DNA of 64,000 nucleotides from Gonocerus acuteangulatus (taxonomy: Eukaryota > Arthropoda > Insecta > Hemiptera > Coreidae): NCBI GenBank assembly GCA_946811695.1, contig OX328131.1:12867141-12931140 (forward strand), read 5' to 3'. Every line of letters begins with the position of its first letter. The first letter of the stretch is position 1. Under the pieces are notes generated by a model. That model searched no databases. It saw only the letters and a program-made list of their open reading frames with translations, and was not told where the DNA came from. This document shows, one piece after another, positions 43,553 to 54,850 of the stretch. The position numbers were made by a program, and so were the translations under genes.

Positions 43553-44280
43553 GGCTTCAACTTTTATCGTTTAGACTCCCTCCCCTCCCTTCTAACTCAA
43601 TGGTAGAGAAGTGGGTTTAAATGGATCCCTGTAGTCGCACAAGAGGAAATCGAGTTTGACTGAAGGCTCCTTTATTGTCAGAAATTCCTCATGTAAAGAG
43701 CGCGCCCTCAACCACACTAGCTTGGTTCTTGGTGGTTTCTTAGTTTTTTGGCAGTTTTTCAATAATAATTGTTTGAACTGCGACACCCTAGCGTGATTCC
43801 TTTCTTATCCCTAGTGTCATTTTTTGTGCTTGGAATAGAAACAGTTAATATTTGGTTTTGATCTTTCATAAATTATGTAAACACCACAATGTACAGAAAA
43901 CTGACTGTGTTTTTTTATGAAAATTGCTCGCTCCACCCACTCACCTTACTTTCTCATTTACTTATCTTGTTTTACTAAAATATTCATTTCATTGTTAGAG
44001 GTGATAAAACAATTAACGCCGACATAAACAAAGACAAAAAAAACGTTCAAAAGGGCAAATTTATTATTATTATTTATTTTATTATTTGTTGGTTCTTAGT
44101 TTTTATGTTTTTTGTATACAAATTCCTTACATTACATGATTTCGAACCCTAAATTATGGTAAAACTACATGCCACAATAAATATACTTTAACACTTTATA
44201 ATACAAAAAACAGCAAGCTAAAAATTTAGGTACATGCTAGATGGCATAAGCCGTAAATAGATCTAAATAATAACAATAAG

Positions 44281-44628
44281 GGGGCGAGGTTAGCTCAGTG
44301 GTAGAGCGCTGGACTAAGCTGGAGGCCTGAGTTCAAATCCCGAGCAAGCCCTAAAGATTTTTTCTTCTAGTGTCTTCGTTCATGGGTTGAATTCGGCCTC
44401 CCTGACCGTCCCTAGGCCGACCCAGCCCTTAATTAATTTAACAATGGGTACCTTGGGTGCTAATGACTCTAGCAGTCGAAGCGGCCAAGGGGAAAATCAG
44501 GCGGCCGGAGCATAGTACTGACAACACTATCTCCCTAGTGAGCCGTATGGTCATGAATCAGATACCTCTATAGTATCTGCCCCTCAGGGCCCTCGTGGCC
44601 TGTTACGGGACTGATTTTTTTTTTTTTT
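44281..44628 (+). mobile_element. SINE family A, copy 2, full length
   Basis: A box TTAGCTCAGTGGTAGAGC (44290), B box GAGTTCAAATCCC (44329-44341). The body is nearly identical to the copy at 2393, ending CTGTTACGGGACTGA and a T-run of about 12. Flanks (AATAACAATAAG / AAACAATAAACAA) give only an imperfect duplication. It lacks the 3-base insertion in the anticodon region of copy 1. Confidence 0.92.
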
Positions 44629-44689
44629 AAACAATAAACAATATAGTAAACAAAATTACATGCCATAAGGAATAATTTAAAATATGGTA

Positions 44690-45012
44690 ACATAATGCAA
44701 ACAAAAAACAAAATAAAATAAACGTAAACAGGTACAAACAAGTAATATAAGGCAAACAACATGTTATGCAAAGAACACAAAAAACTAAATAAAATAAACG
44801 TAAACAGGTACAAACAAGTAATATAAGGCAAACAACATGTTATGCAAAGAATACAAAAAACAAAATAAAATAAACGTAAACAGGTACAAACAAGTAATAT
44901 AAGGCAAACAACATGTTATGCAAAGAATACAAAAAACAAAATAAAATAAACGTAAACAGGTACAAACAAGTAATATAAGGCAAACAACATGTTATGCAAA
45001 GAATACAAAAAA
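44690..45012 (+). repeat. Minisatellite, 76-bp unit, about 4 copies
   Basis: Units contain ATAAACGTAAACAGGTACAA, TATAAGGCAAACAACATGTT and ATGCAAAGAATACAAAAAAC; ATGTTATGCA starts at 44761, 44837, 44913 and 44989, exactly 76 apart. Purine-rich strand; the minus-strand ORFs here are repeats of the same peptide and are not genes. Confidence 0.95.
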
Positions 45013-45598
45013 CAAAACAAAAGGACAAATTGTTTCGAATGTTAGGACCGATTTCTCCGAATTAAATCACCCTATCAAAATTAGCTTACAAACCATTTTT
45101 GTATGAATTTTATTAAGCTTTCGAATACATTTCTTTAGCCACGATTCATATACCACGATTTCCAAACCAGTTTCGAGATATTTAGGAAAATATATTAAAA
45201 CCTCCAGAAGTAGTTTTTCCCTTTATGCTCTGGTCTTGAAAACTGGTTTCAATTGTCCCTCTACGCCAAATTACCAACAAAAAAAAGTTTAACTGGAAGG
45301 GTATAACGCAAAATCGTAATCACTTCGCGAATTTCGCCAATAGTTTTCCGGTGAGCGGATTCCACTAGTAAGGAACTTGAGCTTCCTTATCAGACGAAGT
45401 AATTTTGTACCAAATTTGGTCAAACTACGGCGATTTTTGAGCCTGCTTGAGCGTGAACTGAAATAAAATATAACCACTGTTATTTTTGCGATGTGAAACG
45501 TCTGTAACGTGGATATTTGTTACCGGCACCTCCGGGTTGCGTCGACTCCATGAGTGGGTTTCTCCCTTATAGAGGGAGGGCAGAAACGCGCTAAAAAA

Positions 45599-45786
45599 GA
45601 AATCTGACTCACAGGAACTTCGACATCTTAGCTTGTTTCCATTTAATGGCTTTATCAGTGTGATTTGGAAAGCTTAGAACAGAAACCCTGAATATTTCAT
45701 AATCCACGAGACAAAACCTCCGACTACTTCTTGTGGATGTCATAAGCGATTATCCTCCCCATAGGTAGGGAGGAAACACACTAAAA
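45599..45786 (+). mobile_element. Minimal E-type element, about 188 bp, both ends
   Basis: Begins AGAAATCTGACTCACAGGAA, CTTCGACATCTTAGCTTGTT, TCC; ends ATTATCCTCCCCATAGGTAG, GGAGGAAACACACTAAAA. Subterminal TTAGCTTGTTTCC against terminal GGAAACACACTAA keeps the asymmetric inverted pair. It directly abuts the 3' end of E copy 3 with no spacer, and contains none of the tandem units or TA tract. Confidence 0.72.
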
Positions 45787-46105
45787 TGACTACATCAATC
45801 ACAAAAGGCCTGTACAGACATCCGACTTCCAGCCCAAACGTAAATAGACCGAAATATGACTCCAATTAAACACGGTAGATAAACGCTTCCTTCCACTGAA
45901 ATAGATGGAGTTGGGGTTTGGCTCTTCTCCACGAGTCATATCTCATCATAGGTCATATTGGGCTCTAGTGTAGGTCTTCTAAACTACAGAAATATATTAC
46001 TGTTAGGTGTGGGAGTAAACTAATGCATGCATCTGTACCAAGCTAGGACCCGGATCAAAGAGGAGTTTGGTTTATGTTCCCATAAGATTTGTTGATTGCG
46101 TTATG
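45787..46105. other. Unassigned stretch
   Basis: No feature recognised before the TA tract. Confidence 0.35.

Positions 46106-46167
<62 letters not shown>
46106..46167. repeat. (TA)n microsatellite
   Basis: About 60 bp of alternating TA. Confidence 0.95.
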
Positions 46168-46169
<2 letters not shown>

Positions 46170-46301
46170 CGAAAAAGCCCACACATTGTTACTATACTAC
46201 AACACTTACATAAACTAAAACATTATAACAAAGTATGACACAAAAAGCCTTATGTTCGCATCGTAATATGCAGGTATGAATGTATGTGCGTGAGTCACTG
46301 T

Positions 46302-46392
46302 AAGTGTGTGTGTGTGTGTTCGTGCGTGCGTGCGTGCGTGCGTGCTTGTGTGTGTGCGTGTGTGCGCGCGCGCGCGCGTGTGTGTGTGTGGC
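46302..46392. repeat. (TG)n/(CG)n compound microsatellite
   Basis: Alternating purine-pyrimidine throughout: TGTGTG, (TGCG)n, CGCGCGCGCG, TGTGTG. Such alternation can take up Z-DNA. Confidence 0.95.
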
Positions 46393-46679
46393 TTAAGAAG
46401 AGTCCTCTTATTAAATCTCTACGAATACAAACACAGACATAATAATGATTTTTATCTTGCAATAAAAAATTATTTTACTTATTATTATCATAATTTTCTA
46501 ATTTTTTATTAATTAACTGTGTAATTTTTCTTGTATATTTTATTTTTATTTCTTTATTTTATCATTTTTATTTTATTTTATTTTATTTTTTTTTTGTATA
46601 AATTTTATATTGTTTTTGTTCATTTTGTTTTTTATTCATTTTGTTTTAACCATTTATGTGAGCAAATCGCCTTGCTGTT

Positions 46680-46690
46680 GTGAAGCTCCG

Positions 46691-46755
<65 letters not shown>

Positions 46756-47200
46756 CTGTTCGCTGTCTAGCTGGTTCAAAAATGATATGTTTTTGATGAA
46801 ATTGGGTATAAAAATACGTTGTCTAATTTGAAAGGTCATTAACCAACGGGATCCGCCCACCGAAATACTTTTTTATTTGAGAAAGTATGTGAAAGGTAAT
46901 CATTCGAAAGTTTACTAAAGTCCCTACAAAAACGGTTCTCAAGTAGTTTTCGATGGGACGGTCATTTGAACGTTTTTTTTTATTTATCTGTTTCCTCACT
47001 TTTTATTGCTCGTTGTTCTTGTAATTGAATATAGCAGTAAAAAAAAAGTCCCATTAAAACAGGATACATAAAATAAGAAACAATTTATTATTGTTGTATT
47101 AGAGCATTCCGAGCGGAAGTGGATGATGCCGAGTGAGTAATTTCCGCCACTGCGAGTTTTTGTGTGACTAATAATAAAATCTCACTGTTTCTTTAAAGAT
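46680..47200 (-). mobile_element. E-type element fragment with TA tract
   Basis: (TA)n at 46694-46751, then TTTGTCTGTTCGCTGTCTAG, TTTGATGAAATTGGGTATAA, TAATTTGAAAGGTCATTAAC, CAACGGGATCCGCCCACCGA, and one internal unit (46880-47060). The 3' hairpin and the 5' block are absent. Confidence 0.72.
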
Positions 47201-48120
47201 TTTATGAGATTAGGTGTTTAACTTTTATACAAAACATTAACTTGACAAAAATTAACATTAACTCTTGACTCAGCTGTGCTTCTTGAAAAATTTAGCCTAT
47301 GGACTGTTTATAATTTTAGCTCTAAGATACTTAACAGGAGCCAAAAAAGTGTGAAAAGTAATTTGTTTTTTAATTATTTAACTTCCGCCACATTTAAGTG
47401 ATATTGAAGGTCATAATGTACATCGCGTAAATAAATGAATAACTTATATACATCATGAAACTGTATTTTAACCTACATCACTGTTGAATAAAAAGAGAAC
47501 TTTTTACAACCAGAACATTACCGTAAGCATTCAGTTTGTGAATGGGATAATTAACATGTAAAGAGGAAAAACTGACGTTGGGATTGAAGACAATTACAGC
47601 CTGTTGTATGGTTTCGGGGTGAAACTCGCAGGACAGGTGATGGCGTGGGCGGAGAGCGTAAAGACGGATATCCGGCCCGGAGGACCAAACTCGGTGGGAA
47701 TAACATTAGAAATATGAAGCACGCTGTTGCGTTTTTGGTTCTCCTTCCTCCAGGCATTGTTCTTGCACGGCCAACCATTTACAGGTGTCCGGCCTTATAG
47801 GGCCAACGCTTAATGGGGTATTATAGTAAGCACGATATGTTTCCCTCAACGTCATTTTTTTTCTTTTATTTATACAAACAAAAAAAATAATAGTTTATGT
47901 ATTTACAGGTGTATTCAAATCTACATTTATTTTGAAGTGTGAAATTTGGTAAGTGACAAGCCACGCCTCAGGTGCCCCCTGTTATCAACATGTTTAGACG
48001 TTAACACCTTACTACTAACGATTATCAATCACAACTAATGAAGATTGTCCTTAGTCTGTTAGCTTAGAAATAGAATATAAATTTATCGTTTCGCTGACAT
48101 TGTCATTTTTTTTTTATGGA
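47201..48120. other. Unassigned stretch
   Basis: 47570-47800 is GC-richer with a 75-codon minus ORF rich in P/R/S; no motif. No gene called. Confidence 0.35.
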
Positions 48121-48399
48121 AACTTCAGTTTAGAGACACATATTACTATTAGACCAATTTAAATGTCTTTTGGAGTGACCCCCCCCCCCATGAAAAGCAA
48201 GATTTTTAGGACAATTGTAGTCCAAGTGCAGAGAAAGTGGCAGTTTCCCTTTCCCCTATTTCTTGATAAGGAAAATATTATTATATAAACACAAAAAAGC
48301 ATACCTCTTACTCATTTTGATGCCTAATTATATTGAAAAACTCATGTTCCTGCTAAAAACGATTAAAAACGATGTAAAAAATGATAGACCCCTTCATGT

Positions 48400-48900
48400 C
48401 TGACAATCAAGCACCGTTTATTTTCGACAGAGATTGTCTTAACGGACTTTATCTCTAAAGCTATTTTATAGGAAATTTATAAGACTTTAGTTATTCACCT
48501 ATTTAGACATACTTCAAAATATATTCGACTAGTACAAAAAAGCTGATGTCCATTGATAATTTTGTTCTGTATTAGTTCCTCTACTCCAAACGTGACCAAA
48601 AGGTACATATCTTAGTTTGGACGAATGCCGCACGTGTAAAATAGTTTGGAAAATTATTTTTCAACAAAGTCCGTTGTTTTGAAATATTCTAAATTTAATT
48701 CCTAGGTTTTACTTATTTTCATGGCAAGAGTAAAAAATATCACATGGGAAATGGATTTATTCAATCTCTCCAAAAAACATATTTTTTGGTTTTAATTTAG
48801 ACGAAAGATATAGCAGTGGATGGATTCTGCTGTTAAACGAACTTGGCCAAAGCACTTTCTCTTAACTCAGAAACTTGGCAGACTTACGAGCAACCCACTA
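48400..48900 (+). mobile_element. Decayed E internal unit and GTTAACG block
   Basis: CTCTACTCCAAACGTGACCA, TATCTTAGTTTGGACGAATG, GTGGATGGATTCTGCTGTTA, AACGAACTTGGCC. Order and orientation as in E copy 2; no ends left. Confidence 0.5.
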
Positions 48901-49147
48901 GGGAATGCATATGTAATAGTTCTGTTCCATATGACCTTAGGAATGTTCATCGATGACTAAGAGTAGTGTATAAGGCAATCATGAGAGGTCTGAGGCCTGC
49001 ACCTTGAGGGACTCCACCTTGACCCGTTCCGAAACACCAAAGGAAGTGCTGAGGTCTGCTTCCATTGTTGTCGGCCACGCCTTAGACTCAGCTATTGATA
49101 AGTCTCTAGCGCTCTTGTATACAGATTGGCTCGCTTTGTTTAGATAC

Positions 49148-49251
49148 AGTTTAGCGCGTTTCCTCCCTGCATATAGGTGGAAAACACGCTTTTGATATCA
49201 ACGCGATGCTTAACGACTTTACGTAGCCTATAGGGCACAAAAAAGCCTGTC

Positions 49252-49314
<63 letters not shown>

Positions 49315-49425
49315 GTCTAACGTCTAGAAAAATGATCCCAGTTCGATGACATTTGGCAGCCAAAAAATATGTTGTCTAAAACGAAAGGTCGCGTTCATTA
49401 ACCACGGGAATTCTCTCTATTATAT
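49148..49425 (-). mobile_element. E-type 3' part with TA tract
   Basis: Terminal hairpin TTTAGCGCGTTTCCTCCCTG, CATATAGGTGGAAAACACGC (49151-49191), (TA)n at 49256-49311, then CGATGACATTTGGCAGCC and TCATTAACCACGGGAATTC. The body is then lost. Confidence 0.75.
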
Positions 49426-49528
49426 TAGAGGAAATGATTTAGTATTTATTTATTTAATTTATTATGAGTTTCGCGACGGAGGCGATTGAATCATAAGAAC
49501 AGCAGAATCAAAGTCAGGTCGTAATATT

Positions 49529-50440
49529 AAAAAGTCCGTCACGCAGGAGCTGCATAACTAAGCACTTTCCTCAGAATTTGGGTAGTGTAGACTGCTTTCC
49601 AGAACAATTTGCTTAAAATATCCTACACAAATAAAATAAAAACATGAATAGTTCTCTTTTAATTTTGTAATGAGTAACTGATAAATTATTAATTTGCTTC
49701 CAGAGTTATGTTTACACATGGTACCTACTACACTACGTAATAAATACAAAAAACCTCATATTATCGTATTTTGATCTAACGCAGGAACCGGATACAGTCA
49801 CTCTAGTGGTAGAAAGCGCTCCTTGCGGCGCCTTTGTGGACCTATGTCTGGCTGGCTTTTCTATTGAAATATATTACAAAGTAAACCCCCCCTTTCCGAT
49901 TGAGCGATTCAGCTCATTTTTACAACACTTCTTTCTCATGAGTTACCCACGACGTATACCGAGTTTCGTTACAATACAGCAGAAATTACGACCAGTATGA
50001 GTATATTAGTAATTTGGATCCGGAGTAAACCCCCCCCCCTCCTAATGAACCGATTTAGTTTATTTTTACAACACATATTTACCTGTAGATTACCACTATG
50101 AATACCGAGTTTCGTCGAAATATACCTAAAATCACGGCTGGTAGTGGCGAATTGGTATTGTCGGTCCTGAGTAAACCCCCCCTCCTTATGAACCGATTTA
50201 GTTCATTTTTATATCTCACTTTTCTCTCTATATTACCACTATGAATACCAAGTTTCGTTGAAATATAACAAATATTACGGCTGAAATGGTCAAATTAGTG
50301 TTTTGGGTTCGGGGTAAACCCCCCCTTCCGGTGGACCGATTTTGGTGGTTAACGAACTCTTTCAATCGTTTGCTAATTGAATGCTATATACCAAGTTTAG
50401 TGACGAAAAAACAAAAACTCTGGCCGCTATCGTGTTAACA

Positions 50441-50492
<52 letters not shown>

Positions 50493-50623
50493 TATATATA
50501 AATTTTAACGGGGGTCATTTTCGGTGTCTACTAGGTAGGATCGATAAAGATTTGAGGAAATTTTTCAAAAATTCCGTCATGAGTCCAACCTCAATAGCTA
50601 CTTTCCTTCGGAGGAAAGTGCTA
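49529..50623 (+). mobile_element. HINE-like element F, copy 2, complete
   Basis: AAAAAGTCCGTCACGCAGGA start; subterminal AGCACTTTCCTC (49561-49572); four internal 145-bp units (C-runs near 49884, 50029, 50176, 50318); TTGGTGGTTAACGAACTCTT; (TA)n 50443-50489; the 3' hairpin ACTTTCCTTCGGAGGAAAGT (50600-50619) and GCTAAAAA. The inverted partner GAGGAAAGTGCT is at 50611-50622. The start of copy 3 follows directly. Non-coding. Confidence 0.92.
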
Positions 50624-51679
50624 AAAAGTCCGTCACGCAGGAGCTGCATAACTAAGCACTTTCCTCAGAATTTGGGTAGTGTAGATTGCTTTCCAGAACA
50701 ATTTGCTTAAAATATCCTACATAAATAAAATAAAAACATGAATAGTTCTCTTTTAAATTTGTAATGAGTAACTGATCAATTAATAATTTGCTTCCAGAGT
50801 TATGTTTACACATGTTACCTATTACACTTCGTAATAAATACAAAAAACCTCATATTATCGTATTTTGATCTAACGCAGGAACAGGATACAGTCACTCTAG
50901 TGGTAGAAAGCGGTCCTTGCGGCGGCTTTGTGAACCTACGTCTGACGGGCTTTTCTATTGAAATATATTACAAATTAAACCCCCGCTTTCCGATTGACCG
51001 TTTCAGCTCATTTCTACAACACTTCTTTCTCATGAGTTACCCACGACGCATACCGCGTTTCTTTACAATACAGCAGAAATTACGACCGGTATGAGTATAT
51101 TAAGAATTTGGGTCAGGAATAAACCCCCCCTTCTAATGAACCGATTTAGTTTATTTTTACAACACATATTTACCTGTAGATTACCACTACGAATGCCGAG
51201 TTTCGTCGAAATATACCAAAAATCACTGCTGGTAGTGGCGAATTGGTATTGTGGGTCCGGAGTAAACCCCCCCCTCCTAATGAACCGATTTAGTTTATTT
51301 TTACAACAGTTATTTACCTGTGGATTAGCACTACGAATACCGAGTTCCGTTGAAATATACCAAAAATCACGGCTGGTAGTGTCGAATTGGTATTGTCGGT
51401 CCTGAGTAAACCCCCCCCCCCTCCTTATGAACCGATTTAGTTCATTTTTATATCTCACTTTTCTCTCTATATTACCACTATGAATACCAAGTTTCGTTGA
51501 AATATAACAAATATTACGGCTGAAATGGTCAAATTAGTGTTTTGGGTTCGGGGTAAATCTCCCTTTCCGGTGGACCGATTTTGGTGGTTAACGAACTCGT
51601 TCAATCGTTTGCTAATTGAATGCTATTTACCAAGTTTCGTGACGAAAAAACAAAAACTCTGGCCGCTATCGTGTTAACA

Positions 51680-51722
<43 letters not shown>

Positions 51723-51845
51723 TTTAACGGGGGTCATTTTCGGTGTCTACTAGGTAGGATCGATAAAGATTTGAGGAAATTTTTCAAAAATTCCGTCATG
51801 AGTCCAACCTCAATAGCTACTTTCCTTCGGAGGAAAGTGCTAAAA
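50624..51845 (+). mobile_element. HINE-like element F, copy 3, complete, in tandem
   Basis: Same layout as copy 2 with five internal units (near 50980, 51123, 51265, 51410, 51557) and a shorter TA tract (51682-51718). Subterminal repeat 50655-50666, terminal partner 51830-51841. The 104- and 131-codon ORFs across the units are repeats of the unit's translation and are not genes. Confidence 0.92.
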
Positions 51846-51949
51846 AGGATTACACTTAAAAAAAAATTGAAAAAACACAAAACATGAAACAACATCATTA
51901 ACAATAAAGACAGAGAAAACAAAATTAGAAGAATACATATAATTATATT

Positions 51950-52600
51950 TTCGAATAATAGTTCAGTGTTTTGAGATGTGTCAGAAGTATTTCGATGTAT
52001 TGGCTACCCTCTGTTAGTAAGTCATGTAAGTCGTGTGGAATTGTCAAGTTGCTGAGTTGTCTACAGTCGGTCAGTATATGTTTAACAGTTAGATTTCTAT
52101 TGCACTGTCTGCAAGTCGGTCTTTCTTTTCTGTCTAGTAAGTACGAATGGGTAAGTCGGGTGTGTTCTATCCGAGGCCTGGATAGGATGACTTCCTCTCT
52201 TCGGGAGAATTTTTCTTTTATCCAGGCTTTGGTTGTGTTTTTTTTTTTATTTCTCTTAACTTGGAACTACTTCTCAACCAATCTCTTTCCCATTCGCACA
52301 GTTAGTTAGTTCGTAATGTTTTGGTCAAGTCTGATGACGTCACAGTGTTTACATCCGACACGGGTCGGTCTGTAGCCAGTTTTGCCTGTGCGTCCACAGC
52401 TGAGGAATTAGCATTTAGTTTTCCGGAGATCTTTTAGTGTTCGAGGATAGAGAACCTCCTAGGAGTTTGGGCTGGTCAAACGGTGCGTCTAGACTTAACT
52501 TGCATTCAGTAAGTATACACGTATGTTTGAAATTTTCCACAAGTAGGTTTTGCGTTATTTATCAATGGATATTCGGGATTTTTTCGCCTGTGGCCGATAC
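51950..52600 (-). pseudogene. LINE ORF2 C-terminus: RNase H end and zinc knuckle
   Basis: 51955-52240 (minus) is one open frame: EEVILSRPRIEHTRLTHSYL then LDRKERPTCRQCNRNLTVKH and ILTDC. The RxRxGHTRLTHxYLL...CxxCxxxLTVxHILxxC pattern is the C-terminal zinc knuckle of RNase-H-bearing non-LTR retrotransposons of the I/jockey/R1 group. Further upstream on the same strand (52300-52440) are NANSSAVDAQAKLA and CEWERDWLRSSSKLREIK, the last part of RNase H (GNExADxxAK) and the linker. Stops and at least one frameshift interrupt it. 51850-51950 holds its A/T-rich 3' region. The reverse transcriptase domain is absent. Confidence 0.87.
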
Positions 52601-53257
52601 GTAGTCTTACTAGTATTATTACTTCTTCGCGCCGTGATCTTCACTCATACTGAAAAAATAAATAATTATTATGAACATTTAGAGATAATATAGAGGTCTG
52701 TTGGTTATAAGAACTCTGTAAAATGAAATCGAAAACTAAGATGATGTTCAAAGTTTGAGAAAGATAACCCTGTAGTTTGTGTGTAACTACAAAACCTACC
52801 CACATTTTGGGCTTGTCTAAGGAAATATTATTAAAAATAGTATTTGTTTTTTGTTGTACCATGTGTATCCATGTTTGTTTTAATATTTGCGTCCTTCGCT
52901 TAGGGTCACGGTTTTTAAAGACCCGAACCAAAGATAAACGCCTTACTCCTGGTTAATTTTGTTAATCCATGGATAATGGTTTCACAAGGTTCCGACCTGT
53001 CCCCCATCTTTTTTTATGGTGGATTAGTTACGTACCAAATCGCCTTATGAATGTTAGAGAATGATCAGTGATTTGGAAAAACTGAGAATAATCCCTTGAA
53101 AGCACTTTTTATGTAATTAATTTAAAATGAAATTACTTAAAGAAAAAAATGTTTAGAAATCTTGAAAGGCGACCAATTGAAAGCTTTAAAAATTGTATAC
53201 ATAATTGGCTGACACGTAGATTTTATCTTCGAGAGTTGGGCCAGAATTAAATATCAC
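52601..53257. other. Unassigned stretch
   Basis: A 96-codon minus ORF (52641-52931) lies upstream of the LINE remnant on the same strand but shows no retroelement motif. Nothing else. Confidence 0.35.
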
Positions 53258-53258
53258 A

Positions 53259-53260
<2 letters not shown>

Positions 53261-53333
<73 letters not shown>
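53261..53333. repeat. (TG)n microsatellite
   Basis: About 33 TG units ending in TATATATA. Confidence 0.97.
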
Positions 53334-53336
<3 letters not shown>

Positions 53337-53660
53337 CTGGATTTAGAATACCTTATTCAAAAATATTCACAATCCATCACTTCGAATCATGACTTGTACA
53401 CATTAGGGTTATGAATTATTTAAACCTCTTTGGGCCCCACGGCGCATGAAGATTAGACAGGTTGGCCAACATGATAACACTTAGCCGAAATAAGGATTCA
53501 TTGATGGCAGAATGGCGGAGCTAATGAAATTACAGAGAGCGAAACGCATAAGATCCGGTCTTGGCTTATATGGAAGGCAGCCCTGAGCCAGGTTCACTCG
53601 TGTAGGAGGGGTGCCCTCTTGATCCAACAGTAATACCAACTGTTGCTAGTTTATTGCATT
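53334..53660. other. Unassigned stretch
   Basis: No recognised feature. Confidence 0.35.
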
Positions 53661-53663
53661 AGA

Positions 53664-54110
53664 AAAAAAAAATCTATCACGCAGGAGGTGCATAACTATG
53701 CACATTTTTTAGAAGGTGGGTAATGTACGCTGCATTTCCGAATATTTTCAAATAATCTTTATAAATAAAAAAAAAATATTAATTTTTTTAATTAGTTACT
53801 TTTCTACCGGAGTGTTGTTTCTGTGACGTACTATACAATTTAATAAACACATAAAAACATCACATTTTTGTTTATTTATCTTGATGAATATTAAAATATT
53901 CCGAATGTACAAACAGAATATCTTACAATAATAACAACGCGGATACCGGATACTGCTGTTCAGCGCTCCTATCGGTAGAAGAAACAACCAATGCCCGAAG
54001 TTTGACGGTTTAATTCAATTTGAAAATAATTAAACCCTACTTCTAATGAACCGATTTAGTATATTTTTAAAACACATCTTTCTCTTTAAATGTCCACTTA
54101 CAATGACAGC
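53664..54110 (+). mobile_element. F-type element, copy 5, 5' part, diverged
   Basis: AAATCTATCACGCAGGAGGT, GCATAACTATGCACATTTTT; one internal unit (CCCTACTTCTAATGAACCGA, TTTAGTATATTTTTAAAACA); cut off near 54110. Confidence 0.72.
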
Positions 54111-54111
54111 G

Positions 54112-54200
54112 ATTTTTGGGGGGAATTTTCTACAGATACCAACGTTTTCTAGCCAGGATACGGCTGACGTATTTTCGTTTTTCGAAAGAATAAACACCCA
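54112..54200 (-). mobile_element. SINE C tail fragment
   Basis: CGTTTTCTAGCCAGGATACG, GCTGACGTATTTTCG: the middle of SINE C on the minus strand, without head or tail end. Confidence 0.6.
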
Positions 54201-54403
54201 TGTTTTTTTTTACCGATATAGCAATAACAGAAAAATACCCTTTTTTCTTCTGCAACGTGGCATAAATTAATCTCTGAGGAACGTCCTAGGTGTGATGTTC
54301 CTGCGTTATATATTTTTTTAAATTACCTGATGATATAAGCATCATCAGCTCTTAATTAAAATTCTCATTGCACTGTGTGAGAAAAGAGTAAAGAAGAGAA
54401 CAA

Positions 54404-54850
54404 TGTTTTTTTTTTGTTTTTTTTTTTTTTTTTGTATTTTGGTTCAAAACAGTTTGTTTTTATGCGAATGGAATGAAAAATTAAACAAACAAAAAATTGA
54501 AAGAAATATTAAATAATTAAATAATTCTTTAAAAATTAAAATTAAATGTCAAGATACAGTGTCGGCTTGAGGCGTCGGGCTGTAGGTTCTCCAAGATGGT
54601 AGATCGTGGCAGCTGAAGAAAGAGGTAGTTTGTCTTGATGCCTTCGGGTCAGTTCTTCGATGTGAAATGCGATTGGATCAACTCCCAGTTCTCGATGGAG
54701 CAAGGTGTTTCGAACGAACCAAGGGGCGTCGGCTGCAATCCGTAGCATTGTACAGTCTGAAGTCGTCTGATGTTTGTCGTGGTGGTTCCATACCAAACAG
54801 GCCAGGCATAAGTCGGTATTGGGAACTGAGGGAACCCTTTCAGAAGTAAT
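54404..54850 (-). pseudogene. jockey-like LINE, 5'-truncated, with poly(A) tail
   Basis: Minus-strand frames give PTYAWPVWYGTTTTNIRRLQ then TVQ and, after a frameshift, LRIAADAPWFVRNTLLHREL then GVDPIAFHIEELTRRHQDKL. These are the conserved end of jockey-type ORF2 (LTYxxPVWG...I..LQ..QN..LR.i..APWYVRN..LHrDLgv..i...I). Then RRLKPTLYLDI and stop at 54545. A 3' UTR of about 110 bp leads to an A-run (T-run on the plus strand, 54404-54434). Truncation at the 5' end, at about 54850, is typical of dead-on-arrival LINE insertions. An arthropod clade in established usage. Confidence 0.87.

Larger units (their letters stand above)
43750..45598 (+). mobile_element. HINE-like element E, copy 3, with nested SINE and minisatellite
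   Basis: 5' block TGAACTGCGACACCCTAGCG, TTCCTTTCTTATCCCTAGTG. The 3' end is GAGTGGGTTTCTCCCTTATA, GAGGGAGGGCAGAAACGCGC, TAAAAAA (45552-45598), a hairpin. Between them lie SINE A copy 2 (44281-44628), a 76-bp minisatellite (44690-45012), an E internal unit (45045-45240), and GGTGAGCGGATTCCACTAGT with TAAGGAACTTGAGC. It lacks a TA tract. Confidence 0.8.

Noticed and set aside
46306..46512. Cysteine/valine-rich ORF
   Set aside because: Translation of the (TG)n/(CG)n microsatellite.
51063..51458. Repetitive 104- and 131-residue ORFs on both strands
   Set aside because: They arise because the 145-bp F unit lacks stops in some frames; other F copies break the frames.
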